A stretch of DNA of 64,000 nucleotides from Candidatus Pantoea bituminis (GCF_018842675.1 NZ_JAGTWO010000004.1:1984001-2048000), one strand, 5' to 3'. Counted from the stretch's first letter, positions 53,799-64,000 are shown. The notes: generated by a model from the letters alone, not told the origin. Numbers and translations are program-made.

Positions 53799-53913
53799 TC
53801 TTTTTTGCCGCGCCACTTTTCTCCATTTTATCAATCCTCTTGTCCATGTCGGGCGTGCCCCGTTTGGACATGCTATTCTGCTGCGCTTCGATCCCAAAAC
53901 AGGAACACTTGCT

Positions 53914-54357
53914 ATGAATGAACAGGTTGCTGTGCCGCGTATTGGTGGCTGGTTATCGCTGCCGCTGGCCTGGCTGATCATGACCCTGTTAACCACAGCG
54001 CTGGTGATGGCGATGTACCTTACGCCGTTATTTAATGCGGAATGGCGCACCACGCTGTTTTCACACGGCAGCAGTTTATTAATGCAGTGGGGATTTTCTT
54101 TGCTGACTGCTGCGGCTGTCTGGTTATACAGCTTGTGGGTTTGCTGGCTGTTCTTTAAACGCTCGCACCGTTTACCCCGTCACTATGTGTTGTGGTTATT
54201 GGTTACGGTATTACTGGCACTGAAAACCTTCGCCTTTTCACCCGTTTCAGATGCTAAAGCGCTGCAAACTTTACTGTTTTCCTTGTTAGCCGCAGCGGTA
54301 TTTGCGCCCTACTTCAAACGTTCTCAACGCGTTAAAGCGACTTTTGTCCAACCGTAA
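53914..54357 (+). CDS. ydgK: YdgK, DUF2569 inner-membrane protein
   Basis: 147 residues from the ATG at 53914 (CAGGAA 8 nt upstream); the frame is open further left over cnu in another frame. About four hydrophobic helices; GGWLSLPLAWLIMTLLTTALVM resembles E. coli YdgK. Function unknown. Sits between cnu and rsxA as in E. coli. Confidence 0.85.
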   Translation: MNEQVAVPRIGGWLSLPLAWLIMTLLTTALVMAMYLTPLFNAEWRTTLFSHGSSLLMQWGFSLLTAAAVWLYSLWVCWLFFKRSHRLPRHYVLWLLVTVLLALKTFAFSPVSDAKALQTLLFSLLAAAVFAPYFKRSQRVKATFVQP

Positions 54358-54480
54358 CGCGGTGAGAAACGTCAATAATTTAATTCTGAGTGCGGTCTTC
54401 CACGCCTGATTGGGCGTGGGAGTTGAGATAGAGGCTTTTATCCCTGATAATAAGCCGCTTCTTGAATTTATGGCGAAAAA

Positions 54481-55061
54481 ATGACCGATTATCTTCTTCT
54501 CTTTGTTGGCACAGTGCTGGTGAACAACTTCGTATTAGTGAAGTTTCTCGGCCTCTGTCCCTTTATGGGCGTTTCCAAAAACTGGAAACGGCAATTGGCA
54601 TGGGACTCGCCACCACTTTTGTTATCACGCTGGCGTCAATCTGTGCCTGGCTGGTAAACCACCTGATTCTTGTTCCGCTGGAGTTGGTCTACCTGCGTAC
54701 CATGGCTTATATCCTGGTGATCGCAGTGGTAGTGCAATTCACCGAAATGGTGGTGCGTAAAACCAGCCCGTCGCTCTATCGCCTGCTGGGTATTTTCCTG
54801 CCGTTGATCACCACTAACTGTGCTGTGCTTGGCGTGCCGCTATTGAGCGTTAACCTCAACCACACTTTTCTTCAGGCTGCGCTTTATGGCTTCAGCGCCT
54901 CGTTGGGCTTCTCGCTGGTGATGGTGCTTTTTGCTGGCATGCGTGAGCGGCTAGTGCTGGCGAATGTGCCTATGCCCTTTAAGGGCAACTCGATTGCGCT
55001 GATCACCGCCGGTCTGATGGCGTTGGCCTTTATGGGCTTTACCGGTCTGGTGAAATTCTGA
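54481..55061 (+). CDS. rsxA: RsxA, electron transport complex subunit (apparent frameshift at 54577)
   Basis: Restored length 193 residues, the E. coli length. [32 protein letters not shown], then the frame breaks where TCCAAAAACTGG needs six A (54577-54581; expected [11 protein letters not shown]). Six transmembrane helices, one with a conserved Cys that ligates an intramembrane Fe-S cluster in Rnf/Rsx homologues. First gene of rsxABCDGE, whose complex resets SoxR by reduction in E. coli. ATG overlaps rsxB as TGATG. Confidence 0.94.
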
Positions 55062-55639
55062 TGACCGCGATTTGGATAGCTATTGCTGTATTAAGTGCCC
55101 TGAGCCTGGTATTTGGTGCCCTGCTGGGATACGCCTCACGCCGCTTTGAGGTCGAAGAAGACCCTATCGTCGAACAAATCGACGCGATCTTGCCACAAAG
55201 CCAGTGTGGTCAATGCGGGTATCCGGGCTGCCGTCCGTATGCAGACGCTGTCGGCAATAACGGCGAAGCGATCAATAAATGTGCGCCGGGTGGCGAGCAG
55301 ACCATGCTCAAGCTGGCTGAATTACTGAACGTGGATCCACAACCGATTGACGGCGACGAAGAGGCCAAAGCGCCGGTGCGTACCGTCGCGTTTATCGATG
55401 AAGAGAACTGTATCGGCTGCACTAAGTGTATTCAAGCCTGTCCGGTTGATGCCATCGTAGGCGCAACGCGTGCTATGCACACCGTGTTGAGCGACGTTTG
55501 CACCGGCTGCGATCTCTGTGTCGCGCCTTGTCCTACCGACTGCATTGAGATGCGTCCCGTGGCAACCACCACTGCCAACTGGAAGTGGGATCTTGAAACC
55601 ATTCCTGTTCGGGTAATTCCGGTAGAGCGTCATGCTTAA
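55061..55639 (+). CDS. rsxB: RsxB, ferredoxin-type subunit
   Basis: 192 residues. An N-terminal membrane helix ([21 protein letters not shown]), a CGQCGYPGC four-cysteine cluster region, then two ferredoxin motifs, [16 protein letters not shown] and [16 protein letters not shown]. It passes electrons through the complex. Overlaps rsxA and, by 8 bp, rsxC. Confidence 0.96.
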   Translation: MTAIWIAIAVLSALSLVFGALLGYASRRFEVEEDPIVEQIDAILPQSQCGQCGYPGCRPYADAVGNNGEAINKCAPGGEQTMLKLAELLNVDPQPIDGDEEAKAPVRTVAFIDEENCIGCTKCIQACPVDAIVGATRAMHTVLSDVCTGCDLCVAPCPTDCIEMRPVATTTANWKWDLETIPVRVIPVERHA

Positions 55640-58259
55640 TCTGTTAAATTTCTTCAAAAAAGATAAGGTCTGGGATTTTCAGGGCGGCATTCATCCGCCC
55701 GAAATGAAAACCCAGTCCAACGGCACGCCCCTGAGCGAACTGCCGCTGCCGCACCGATTCATCATTCCCCTAAAGCAGCACATTGGTCATGAGGGCGAGA
55801 TTTGTGTTTCGCCTGGCGATAAAGTGCTGCGCGGTCAGCCGCTGACCTTTGGGCAGGGTCGGATGTTGCCAGTCCATGCACCAACGTCAGGGGTGATTGA
55901 CGATATTGGTCAGCACATGACAGCGCACCCTTCCGGCTTGTCTGAGCTCTGTATTTTCATGACGCCGGATGGCGAAGATCGCTGGATGCCGCTTGATCCC
56001 CTGCCCAATTATCGCCAACACGAACGTGCTGACATCGTGCAGCGCATTCACGACGCAGGCGTGGCGGGTTTAGGCGGCGCAGGTTTTCCGACTGCGACCA
56101 AGCTCAAAGGTGGTCTGCGTGGCATCAAGACGCTGATCATCAATGCAGCCGAATGCGAACCTTATATCACCGCAGACGATCGCCTGATGCAGGATTGCGC
56201 CGCTGAAGTGCTGGAAGGCAGCCGCATTCTGGCATGGACGCTGCAAGCTGAGCGCGTGCTGATTGGCATTGAAGACAACAAGCCAGAAGCGATTACGGCG
56301 TTAAAGCACGCCTTAGGCAGTGAGCGGGATTTAGAGATCCGCGTCATTCCAACCAAATATCCTTCGGGCGGCGCCAAACAGTTAACCCAGATTCTCACCG
56401 GTAAAGAAGTGCCGCACGGCGGACGTTCCACCGATATTGGCGTACTGATGCAAAATGTCGGCACTGCGTGGGCAGTGAAGCGCGCCATTATTAACGGTGA
56501 ACCGATTACCGAACGCGTCGTCACGTTAACCGGTGAAGCCATCGCGCAGCCGCGTAACGTCTGGAGCCGCCTTGGTACGCCAATCAGCCATTTACTGCAT
56601 CAGGTCGGTTTTCGTCCCGCACCGCAACAAATGGTGATCATGGGCGGGCCGTTAATGGGCTTCACGCTGCCCTCATTAGATGTTCCAGTGGTGAAAATCA
56701 CCAACTGCATTCTGGCTCCCTCCAGCCACGAAATGGGCAATAACGACGAAGAACAATCCTGTATTCGCTGTTCTGCCTGTGCCGATGCCTGTCCCGCTAA
56801 CCTGCTGCCACAGCAGCTTTACTGGTACAGCCAGGGCGGCGATCACGATAAAGCGCGCGCGCATCATATTGATGACTGCATCGAATGTGGGGCCTGCGCC
56901 TATGTGTGCCCAAGTAATATTCCGCTGGTGCAATATTACCGCCAGGAAAAAGCAGAACTGCGCGCCATCGATCTTGAAGCAAAACGTACATTAGAAGCCA
57001 AAGCCCGTTTCGAAGCGCGTCAGGCCAGGCTGGAACGTGAAAAACTGGCGCGTGAAGCACGCCATGTTGATGCTAAACAGCGCGCTGCGCGCTGCGATAA
57101 TGCTGAGTTTGCCGCCGCTAAAGTGCGTGTGAAAGCGAAGCAGGATGCCGAGGTGGATGACGCGACCTTGGAAGCGCAACGTGAAGCGCGTCATGCGCAG
57201 GCACGTTTGCGTCAGGCAGAAACACAAGCTGAAACCCAGGCATTGAGCCGCCAGGTTACCGACCCGCGTAAAGCCGCCGTCGAAGCCGCCATTGCCCGCG
57301 CCAAAGCGAAGAAAGCCGCCGCAGCGGACGCGCCGGTGGAAACCGCGGCTGAGCCTGCTGCCGACGCGCCGGAAGATCCGCGCAAAGCCGCCGTCGCCGC
57401 AGCCATTGCCCGCGCCAAAGCGAAAAAGCCGCCGCAGCGGACGTGCCGGTGGAAACCGCTGCTGAGCCTGTTGCCGACGCGCCGGAAGATCCGCGCAAAG
57501 CCGCTGTCGCCGCAGCCATTGCCCGTGCCAAAGCGAAGAAAGCCGCCGCAGCGGACGCGCCGGTGGAAACCGCGGCTGAGCCTGTTGCCGACGCGCCGGA
57601 AGATCCGCGCAAAGCCGCCGTCGCCGCAGCCATTGCCCGTGCCAAAGCGAAGAAAGCCGCCGCAGCGGAAGCAATGGTGGAAACCGCTGCTGAGCCTGTT
57701 GCCGACGTGCCGGAAGATCCGCGTAAAGCCGCCGTCGCCGCAGCCATTGCCCGTGCAAAAGCGAAGAAAGCCGCCGCAGCGGACGCGCCGGTGGAAACCG
57801 CGGCTGAGCCTGTTGCCGACGTGCCGGAAGATCCGCGTAAAGCCGCTGTCGCCGCAGCCATTGCCCGCGCCAAAGCGAAAAAGCCGCCGCAGCGGAGGCG
57901 CCGGTGGAAACCGCGGCTGAGCCTGTTGCCGACGCGCCGGAAGATCCGCGCAAAGCTGCCGTCGCCGCAGCCATTGCCCGCGCCAAAGCGAAAAAGCCGC
58001 CGCAGCCTCCACGGCAGCAGACAATGCCGCGGCTGAAGCCAGGCAAGATGCGCGTGATACAGCCGAAATGGCGCATATCGCCCGCACTCAAGTCGAAGAT
58101 GCTGAGCAGGCAGAAGAACAAGCCAACAGCGCCTATGCAGAGCCTGAACAAGCTCCTGAACTGAATCAACCCGAAGATGCGCGCAAAGCTGCTATTGCTG
58201 CTGCCATCGCCCGTGCCAAAGCGCGTAAAGCGCAGTCGACTTCGACGCTTGAGGAATAA
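55632..58259 (+). CDS. rsxC: RsxC, NADH-binding subunit with tandem C-terminal repeats (three apparent frameshifts)
   Basis: Restored length 876 residues (E. coli 740). N-terminal RnfC barrel, [14 protein letters not shown] (NADH/FMN loop), two ferredoxin motifs [17 protein letters not shown] and [17 protein letters not shown] near residues 378-430, then a long Ala/Lys-rich tail with seven 38-residue repeats. Frame breaks occur at three A runs in the same context, GCGAAAAAGCC at 57423-57427, 57878-57882 and 57991-57995; three missing bases restore the original frame, so the ends agree. The catalytic part is unaffected. Confidence 0.92.
57261..58030 (+). repeat. Seven tandem 114-bp repeats in rsxC
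   Basis: Units begin with GAT/GAC of DPRKAAV at 57261, 57375, 57488, 57602, 57716, 57830 and 57943, that is every 114 bp (113 where a base is missing). Each encodes about 38 residues, [18 protein letters not shown] then a [18 protein letters not shown] acidic stretch. A diverged copy without the acidic part begins at 58176. E. coli RsxC has shorter related repeats. Confidence 0.92.
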
Positions 58260-59318
58260 ATGGCTTTTCGTATTGCAAGTTCTCCTTATACCCACAACCG
58301 CCGCAGCACAGGCAATATCATGCTGCTGGTGGGGCTGGCGGCTGTACCCGGCTTCGCCGCTCAGTGGTATTTTTTTGGTTATGGCAGTCTGATTCAAGTC
58401 TTGCTGGCTACGCTCACGGCGTGGATCACAGAAGCCGCCGTTTTACGCTTACGCAAAGCGCCGATTGCCAGCAATCTGGCTGATAACTCCGCCTTGCTTA
58501 CCGCCATTCTGATTGGTATCAGCTTGCCGCCGCTGGCCCCTTGGTGGTTGGTGGTAGTCGGTACGATATTCGCCATTGTAATTGCCAAACAGCTTTACGG
58601 GGGTTTAGGGCAAAACCCGTTTAACCCGGCAATGGTTGGCTACGTCGTGTTGCTTATTTCGTTTCCGGTGCAAATGACCAGCTGGATGCCGCCCGACACG
58701 CTGCAGGCGATTAAACCGACGCTGCTCGACTCCCTTAGTATGGTGTTTACTGGCCACACCTTGGGCGGTGACACCATGCAACAGTTGCAGATGGGTGTCG
58801 ATGGAGTGAGCCAGGCGACGCCGCTCGACACCTTTAAAACCGGTCTGCGCGCCGGACACAGCGCCGATCAATTACTGGCTCAACCGATCTACAGCGGCAT
58901 GCTGGCAGGATTGGGCTGGCAATGGATCAACCTGGGTTATCTGGTCGGTGGCCTGTTTTTGCTGTGGAAAAAGGCCATTCGCTGGCACATTCCCGCAGCC
59001 ATGCTGCTCTCGCTGGCGTTCTGCGCCACGATCGGCTGGATTTTTTCGCCGGAAACACTGACTAGCCCAACCCTTCATCTGTTCTCAGGTGCCACGATGT
59101 TGGGTGCGTTTTTTATCGCGACCGATCCCGTTACGGCATCAACCACCAATCGCGGACGTCTGATCTACGGCGCACTGATTGGCTTGCTGGTGTGGCTGAT
59201 CCGCAGTTTCGGCGGCTACCCGGATGGGGTTGCTTTTGCCGTATTGCTGGCGAATATCTGTGTGCCGCTGATCGACTATTACACCCAGCCGCGCGTTTAC
59301 GGCCATCACAAGGAATAA
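58260..59318 (+). CDS. rsxD: RsxD, membrane subunit
   Basis: 352 residues, about nine transmembrane helices. Regions [38 protein letters not shown] and [19 protein letters not shown] match RsxD; the covalent FMN is carried on a Thr in the SGAT-type motif of NqrB/RnfD relatives. Its ATG follows the rsxC TAA directly. Confidence 0.95.
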   Translation: MAFRIASSPYTHNRRSTGNIMLLVGLAAVPGFAAQWYFFGYGSLIQVLLATLTAWITEAAVLRLRKAPIASNLADNSALLTAILIGISLPPLAPWWLVVVGTIFAIVIAKQLYGGLGQNPFNPAMVGYVVLLISFPVQMTSWMPPDTLQAIKPTLLDSLSMVFTGHTLGGDTMQQLQMGVDGVSQATPLDTFKTGLRAGHSADQLLAQPIYSGMLAGLGWQWINLGYLVGGLFLLWKKAIRWHIPAAMLLSLAFCATIGWIFSPETLTSPTLHLFSGATMLGAFFIATDPVTASTTNRGRLIYGALIGLLVWLIRSFGGYPDGVAFAVLLANICVPLIDYYTQPRVYGHHKE

Positions 59319-59321
59319 ACG

Positions 59322-59954
59322 ATGCTGGAAACGATTCGTAAAAACGGCGTCACGCTGGCGATATTCGCGGCGATCACCACGGGCTTTACGGCGGTAGTGA
59401 ACACCGTAACCAAACCGACGGTGGAACATCAAACCCAGTTGCAGCAGAAAAATCTGCTGGATCAGGTGGTTCCCACCGATCTTTATGACAATAACATTCA
59501 GAAAGAGTGTTACGTTGTCACTAATTCAGCATTGGGTAATAGTGATCCGCATCATCTCTTTCTGGCGCGTAAAGGCGATCAACCGGTTGCCGCCGCACTT
59601 GAGACCACCGCACCAGACGGTTATTCTGGCGCGATTCAAATGCTGGTTGGGGCTGATTTCAAAGGCAAGGTGCTGGGCGTTCGCGTGGTTGAACATCATG
59701 AAACCCCAGGCCTCGGCGATAAAATCGAACTGCGCATTTCCGACTGGATCAACAGTTTTAACGGTAAAGTGGTACATGGCGCCAATGATACGGCCTTCGC
59801 AGTGAAAAAAGATGGTGGTGAGTTTGACCAGTTTACGGGTGCCACCATCACGCCGCGTGCGGTGGTGAATGCCACTAAACGCGCCGCGCTGTTAATTGAA
59901 ACCCTTCCTGGGGAACTCTCTTCGTTACCCGAGTGTGGAGACGCAAATGAGTGA
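59322..59954 (+). CDS. rsxG: RsxG, covalent-FMN subunit
   Basis: 210 residues. N-terminal membrane helix ([20 protein letters not shown]), periplasmic FMN-binding domain with [18 protein letters not shown] and [14 protein letters not shown], the Thr of TGAT being the flavin attachment site. 3 bp after rsxD; overlaps rsxE by 8 bp. Confidence 0.95.
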   Translation: MLETIRKNGVTLAIFAAITTGFTAVVNTVTKPTVEHQTQLQQKNLLDQVVPTDLYDNNIQKECYVVTNSALGNSDPHHLFLARKGDQPVAAALETTAPDGYSGAIQMLVGADFKGKVLGVRVVEHHETPGLGDKIELRISDWINSFNGKVVHGANDTAFAVKKDGGEFDQFTGATITPRAVVNATKRAALLIETLPGELSSLPECGDANE

Positions 59955-60651
59955 AGCTAAAAACCTGCTGGTTGGCGGGTTATGGAAAAATAACTCGGCG
60001 TTGGTGCAGCTGCTGGGGCTCTGCCCGCTGCTGGCGGTGACTGCAACCGCCACCAATGCATTAGGCCTGGGCCTGGCGACCACGTTGGTGTTGACGCTGA
60101 CCAACAGCTTTATCTCCGCCTCGCGCCGCTGGGTGCCTTCGGAAATCCGTATTCCCATCTACGTAATGATTATCGCGTCGGTAGTGAGCTGTGTGCAGAT
60201 GCTGATCAACGCCTACGCCTACGGTTTGTATCAATCATTGGGCATCTTTATCCCGCTGATTGTGACCAACTGTATTGTGGTGGGCCGTGCGGAAGCGGTC
60301 GCCTCGAAAAGCAGCATTCCCCTCTCCGCGCTCGACGGTTTCGCTATTGGTATGGGTGCGACCTGTGCGATGGTGGTGCTGGGATCGATTCGTGAAATCA
60401 TCGGCAGCGGCACGCTGTTTAACGGCGCCGATCAGCTGCTCGGCCCGTGGGCCAAAGTGCTGCGTATTGAAGTGGTGCATTTCGATTCACCGATGCTGTT
60501 AGCCATGCTGCCACCGGGCGCGTTTATCGGCCTCGGCATGATGCTGGCAGGTAAATATCTGATCGATCAGAAGATGAAACAGCGTGCAGCGCGTCGCGCT
60601 GAAGCGGCTGCAGTGGCTGAACTGTCAGGCAATACCGGGAAAGCCGTGTGA
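59947..60651 (+). CDS. rsxE: RsxE, membrane subunit
   Basis: 234 residues from the ATG at 59947 ([30 protein letters not shown]). Six transmembrane helices homologous to RsxA, with conserved Cys in GLCPLLA and [12 protein letters not shown] that bind the shared cluster. GAGTGTGGAG is upstream. The stop overlaps the nth start. Confidence 0.95.
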   Translation: MSEAKNLLVGGLWKNNSALVQLLGLCPLLAVTATATNALGLGLATTLVLTLTNSFISASRRWVPSEIRIPIYVMIIASVVSCVQMLINAYAYGLYQSLGIFIPLIVTNCIVVGRAEAVASKSSIPLSALDGFAIGMGATCAMVVLGSIREIIGSGTLFNGADQLLGPWAKVLRIEVVHFDSPMLLAMLPPGAFIGLGMMLAGKYLIDQKMKQRAARRAEAAAVAELSGNTGKAV

Positions 60652-61280
60652 ATCAAGCAAAACGCGTCGAGATCCTGAGCCGTTTGCAGGCCAACAATCC
60701 GCACCCTACCACCGAACTCAATTTTGCTTCGTCATTTGAGTTGCTGATTGCGGTGTTGCTGTCAGCGCAGGCCACGGATGTCAGCGTCAACAAGGCCACC
60801 GCTAAACTCTATCCGGTGGCGAATACCCCGGCCGCGATGCTGGCGCTGGGCGTTGAGGGCGTAAAAGAGTACATCAAGACTATCGGTCTGTTTAACAGCA
60901 AAGCAGAAAATGTGATTAAAACCTGCCGCATCCTGCTGGAACAGCACGGCGGTGAGGTGCCAGAAGATCGCGCGGCGCTGGAAGCGTTACCGGGCGTAGG
61001 CCGAAAAACGGCTAACGTGGTGCTGAATACCGCCTTTGGCTGGCCGACGATTGCGGTTGATACGCATATTTTTCGCGTCTGCAATCGCACTAACTTTGCG
61101 CCGGGCAAGAACGTTGAACAGGTAGAAGAGAAGCTATTGAAAGTGGTGCCAAAGAACTTCAAGGTTGATTGTCATCACTGGCTGATTCTCCATGGTCGCT
61201 ACACCTGCGTAGCACGCAAGCCACGCTGCGGTTCATGCCTGATCGAAGATCTGTGCGAGTACGCTGAAAAAGTTGAATAA
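60648..61280 (+). CDS. nth: Endonuclease III
   Basis: 210 residues, starting at a GTG (60648) that overlaps the rsxE end; E. coli uses ATG. DNA glycosylase/AP lyase for oxidised pyrimidines. Helix-hairpin-helix [12 protein letters not shown] with catalytic Lys120, Asp138 in [11 protein letters not shown], and the four-cysteine cluster [17 protein letters not shown]. Translationally coupled to rsx, as in E. coli, placing base repair with the SoxR-reducing complex. Confidence 0.96.
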   Translation: MNQAKRVEILSRLQANNPHPTTELNFASSFELLIAVLLSAQATDVSVNKATAKLYPVANTPAAMLALGVEGVKEYIKTIGLFNSKAENVIKTCRILLEQHGGEVPEDRAALEALPGVGRKTANVVLNTAFGWPTIAVDTHIFRVCNRTNFAPGKNVEQVEEKLLKVVPKNFKVDCHHWLILHGRYTCVARKPRCGSCLIEDLCEYAEKVE

Positions 61281-61368
61281 GCGTGCGCCACGCCTAATAA
61301 ATACCGCCTGATAGCGCATGCACCTGCTGTTTGCGCACAGCGAATTGATTCAGCGGCTCCGCCAACCC

Positions 61369-61575
61369 TCAATGCTCACGCAGCGTTTCGCCTTCATATT
61401 CCGTACGATATATGACCCGCGCCTGTAGCAGCGGAATCACATGATCGACAAAATCGTCGAACGCAGTCGGCGTGCCGCCTCGGACACGCCCTGAATGATG
61501 GCGCCAGGCAGACATGTTGCTGGATACGCCCTGAATAATGGCGCCTAAACGAAGCTGGCGTTGTGTCTGACTCAT
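61369..61575 (-). pseudogene. Remnant of LLM-class flavin monooxygenase (NtaA/SnaA type), internal deletion
   Basis: 68 codons in frame. The first 27 (MSQTQRQLRLGAIIQGVSSN then MSAWRH) match the N-terminus of flavin-dependent monooxygenases of about 440 residues; the last 35 (GGTPTAFDDFVDHVIPLLQ, then YRTEYEGETLREH) match their C-terminus. The whole flavin barrel between is missing. AAAGGAGAG stands 3 nt before the ATG, so the initiation signals survive. It follows the ABC ATPase gene by 10 bp, a pairing seen with intact monooxygenases that process imported substrates. Confidence 0.75.
61482..61546. repeat. Two 24-bp direct repeats at the deletion junction
   Basis: GGACACGCCCTGAATGATGG (61482 on) and GGATACGCCCTGAATAATGG (61522 on) continue through GCGCC; two mismatches in 24 bp, 40 bp apart. 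One copy encodes the authentic GAIIQGVS, the other lies out of frame at the junction to the C-terminal part. Confidence 0.8.
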
Positions 61576-61585
61576 ACTCTCTCCT

Positions 61586-63193
61586 TTAAATTTGCGGCTG
61601 CCAATCCGGTAGCACCGGCAGCGCCTGTAACAGTTTTTGCGTCCACGGATGTTGCGGCGCAGTAAAGACCTGATGCATTTCGCCGCTTTCGACAATGTGA
61701 CCGTTTTGCATCACCAACACGCGATCGCAAAGGTGCTGAATGACGCCCAGATCGTGGGAGATAAACAGCAGCGCCGTGCCGTGCTCGGCCTGCATATCGG
61801 CCAGTAAATCAAGCACCTGCGCCTGCACCGAGACATCCAGCGCACTCACCGGTTCATCCGCCACCAGTAACGCCGGATTTGGCGCAAAAGCCCGCGCAAT
61901 GGCGACGCGTTGTCGCTGGCCGCCCGAAAGTTGCTGCGGGTAGCGGTTCATAAAGCGATCACCTAGCTGCACTTCATCCAGCAGTTGCCTCACCCGTTGA
62001 CGCCGCGCATCACCATTAATACCGACGCTGTCGAGGCTTTCACCGATGATCTTTTCCACGCTGTAGCGCGGATCAAAGGAGCTGAACGGATCCTGAGCAA
62101 TCAGCTGTATACGCGCGCGACGACTGCGCCGCACCTTTTCGCTCTGGCGATCCCAGCGTTGCCCTTCAAGCAGCAGCGTGCCGCTGTCGGGTTCCGTCAA
62201 TCCCAGCACCACTTTGACGAGTGACGTTTTTCCTGAGCCTGATTCGCCCACCACGCCCAGCGTTTCGCCTGCATGAAGCTGAAAATGAATGTTGTTAAGC
62301 ACCTGCCGTTCGCCGTAAGACTTATTGAGCCCGAGCGCCTCCAGCAGCGGTTCAGCCGTGCGTTGGGGACGCGGCGGCAGCGGTGTCGGTTGGGCTTCAC
62401 TCAGCCGCAATCCACGCGTCGCGGGCGTCGGCACGGCGCGCAGCAAACGCTGTGTCCAGTGATGTTGCGGCTGACGCAGCAGCACGCGGCTGTAGCCTTG
62501 TTCAACCACTTCGCCATCGCGCAGCACCAATACGCGATCGGCCAACTCGGCGACCACCGCGAGATCGTGACTGATCAGCAGCAGCGCGTGACCATCCTCA
62601 CGCCGCTGCGCCAGCAGTTGCAGAATTTGACGCTGTACGGTCATATCCAACGCGGTGGTGGGTTCATCCGCAATCAGCAAGGTTGGGCTTCCGGCCAGTG
62701 CCGTGGCAATCAGTGCGCGCTGTCGCTGACCGCCGGAGAGCTGGTGCGGATAGCGCGCCAGCCGGCTTTCGGCATCAGGCATTCCCGCTGACTTCAGCAG
62801 CGCCACGCTGCGCGCGTGCAAGGTGCTTTTATCGCCCTGACCCGCCGCCGTCAGGGCATCCGCCAACTGTTGCTCAATGCGCCGCAGCGGATCAAGCGAC
62901 ACCAGCGCATCCTGCAATACGTAGCCGATTCGCCGTCCACGTAGCGCACGCCACTGCGCCGGGCTAGCATTGAGCATGTCACGCCCTTCAAGAACAAAGC
63001 GCTCAGCGCTCAGCGTTGCGCCAGGCGGTAACAGGCCAATCAAGCTGCGCGCCGTGAGGGTTTTTCCCGAACCGGACTCCCCTACCAGCGCCACCGATTC
63101 GCCCGGCCAGAGTTGTAGCGACAGGTTTTTCACCACCTGCTGCGACCCGAAGCGGATAGAGAGGTTTTGAATGTCGATCACGGGATGACTCAT
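61586..63193 (-). CDS. Fused dipeptide/oligopeptide-type ABC ATPase (two nucleotide-binding domains)
   Basis: 535 residues. Two complete ABC modules in one chain, each with GESGSGKT (about 38-45 and 312-319), an LSGGQRQR signature, and a Walker B, LLIADEPTTALD and LLVADEPVSALD. This DppD-DppF fusion form is that of GsiA/YejF-like importers of peptides, glutathione or opines. It lies between the permease gene (ATGA overlap) and the monooxygenase remnant. Substrate not determinable. Confidence 0.9.
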   Translation of the reverse strand: MSHPVIDIQNLSIRFGSQQVVKNLSLQLWPGESVALVGESGSGKTLTARSLIGLLPPGATLSAERFVLEGRDMLNASPAQWRALRGRRIGYVLQDALVSLDPLRRIEQQLADALTAAGQGDKSTLHARSVALLKSAGMPDAESRLARYPHQLSGGQRQRALIATALAGSPTLLIADEPTTALDMTVQRQILQLLAQRREDGHALLLISHDLAVVAELADRVLVLRDGEVVEQGYSRVLLRQPQHHWTQRLLRAVPTPATRGLRLSEAQPTPLPPRPQRTAEPLLEALGLNKSYGERQVLNNIHFQLHAGETLGVVGESGSGKTSLVKVVLGLTEPDSGTLLLEGQRWDRQSEKVRRSRRARIQLIAQDPFSSFDPRYSVEKIIGESLDSVGINGDARRQRVRQLLDEVQLGDRFMNRYPQQLSGGQRQRVAIARAFAPNPALLVADEPVSALDVSVQAQVLDLLADMQAEHGTALLFISHDLGVIQHLCDRVLVMQNGHIVESGEMHQVFTAPQHPWTQKLLQALPVLPDWQPQI

Positions 63194-64000
63194 GCTTCCC
63201 CTCCTTCAAAACGCCCCTGCCAGTAACGTCCTAGCGTGTTAACTGCTACCACGGTTAGCGTGATAAATACGCCCGGCCACACAGCGATCCACCAGGCGTT
63301 GCGTAAGTAATTTCGCCCTTCTGCCAGCATTAACCCCCATTCCGCTGTGGGCGGTTGCGGTCCCATGCCGAGAAAGCTCAAGCCAGCGGTGCCAATGATC
63401 GCAGTACCTAATCCCAGCGTTGCCAGCGCGGGAACCTGCGCAATGGCGTGGGGCAGAATATGGCGGGTAATAAGAGTAAAACGTGACAAGCCGAATGTGC
63501 GCGCCTGCTCAACATAGCCCGAATGCATCACTGAGAAGGTTTGCGCCCGCACCACGCGGGCAAAACGCGGTATGGACGCCACGCCCAGTGCAATGATCAA
63601 GTTATTGGTGCCGGGACCGGTAAAGGCGATCAGCATCAGCGCCAGCAGCAGATCGGGAAAGGCGGAGATCACATCCACCGCACGACTCAGCATTTCATCT
63701 ACCACGCCGCGCGCCAGCGCAGCCAGTAATCCCAACAGCGTACCCAACACTACCGCCAGCCCCATCGCCGCAATACTGATCAACATGGAGTAGCGGCTGC
63801 CGTAGATCACGCGGGTCAGCAGATCGCGCCCGAGCTGATCGGTGCCCAGCCAGTGTTGTGCCGAAGGCGGCAATTGCGCGTTGACGGGATCGGCCAACAG
63901 CGGATCGCCAGAGCTCAACCACCCAGGCGCAATAACCGCCAGCGCCACCAGCAACAGGCAGAACAGCGCACTCCAAATTGTCAGCGGAAATGCGCCAGGT
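63190..64000 (-). CDS. DppC-like ABC permease, N-terminus beyond the window
   Basis: Open to the right edge; 270 codons are visible. The first visible residues, PGAFPLTIWSALFCLLLVALAVIAPG, are the N-terminal helix. Six or so helices, the HWLGTDQLGRDLLTRVIYGSR motif of DppC/OppC, and the EAA-type EQARTFGLSRFTLITRHILPHA that contacts the ATPase. A DppB-like partner and a binding protein should follow outside. Confidence 0.9.
   Translation of the reverse strand, partial: PGAFPLTIWSALFCLLLVALAVIAPGWLSSGDPLLADPVNAQLPPSAQHWLGTDQLGRDLLTRVIYGSRYSMLISIAAMGLAVVLGTLLGLLAALARGVVDEMLSRAVDVISAFPDLLLALMLIAFTGPGTNNLIIALGVASIPRFARVVRAQTFSVMHSGYVEQARTFGLSRFTLITRHILPHAIAQVPALATLGLGTAIIGTAGLSFLGMGPQPPTAEWGLMLAEGRNYLRNAWWIAVWPGVFITLTVVAVNTLGRYWQGRFEGGEA

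Noticed and set aside
57423..57995. Programmed frameshifting in rsxC
   Set aside because: A-runs could be slippery, but the same kind of single-base loss occurs in some 15 other genes in other homopolymers, so error explains it better.
57256..58397. Long minus-strand open frames across rsxC repeats
   Set aside because: They mirror the Ala/Lys repeat codons of rsxC; low-complexity reverse translation with no start signals.

Overview
The window looks like a piece of the replication-terminus half of an Enterobacterales chromosome, most likely Erwiniaceae (Pantoea or Erwinia). The order tus, fumC, manA, ydgA, malI/malXY, add, ydgJ, cnu, ydgK, rsxABCDGE, nth follows the terminus region of Escherichia coli. 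A tus gene with adjacent Ter sites is an Enterobacterales trait. The pqq genes and a rarA-oqxAB-oqxR locus fit the Pantoea/Klebsiella/Enterobacter group. The genus is inferred, not proven.

Layout. 1-1717: start of a pqq operon (pqqB cut by the window edge, pqqA complete) behind an M19 dipeptidase. 1783-6748: sulfonate-type binding protein, leuA, an AraC regulator coupled to a 3-hydroxyisobutyrate-dehydrogenase-like gene, and a GNAT. 6972-9101: PqqU/YncD-like TonB receptor. 9224-12128: MarR/isochorismatase-like operon, then a divergent XRE-cupin regulator and BenE-family transporter, each regulator facing a striking palindromic operator. 12290-19646: srfABC followed convergently by a barnase/barstar pair. 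19732-25294: rarA, oqxAB, oqxR. 25485-26665: MFS transporter. 26800-27807: two tandem Ter sites and tus. 27867-38237: fumC, manA, ydgA, hiuH, malI-malXY and add. 38319-47575: ydgJ, then a compact arabinose regulon (araFGH-araC facing araBA, no araD). 47826-52876: GNAT and ytfQRT-yjfF. 53583-61280: cnu, ydgK, rsxABCDGE, nth. 61369-64000: remnant of a flavin monooxygenase and a peptide/opine-type ABC transporter running off the edge.

A recurring feature is that sixteen otherwise intact conserved genes carry about 23 apparent frameshifts, nearly all explained by one base missing from a short homopolymer. Restoring the base often gives exactly the family's usual length (OqxB 1050, YtfQ 318, RsxA 193, AraA 500, barstar 89). 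I therefore read these as sequencing or assembly errors, annotate the whole genes, and mark each position.

Systems that stand out: two same-orientation Ter sites within 67 bp of the tus start, one merged with its ribosome binding site; a PQQ producer locus beside a PQQ receptor gene; the srfABC ATPase module next to a lipoprotein-like barnase with barstar; a four-fold 11-bp-phased ACTTCTC array upstream of add; and very long operators for the MarR and XRE regulators. No tRNA, rRNA, CRISPR array, intact insertion sequence or prophage was recognised.
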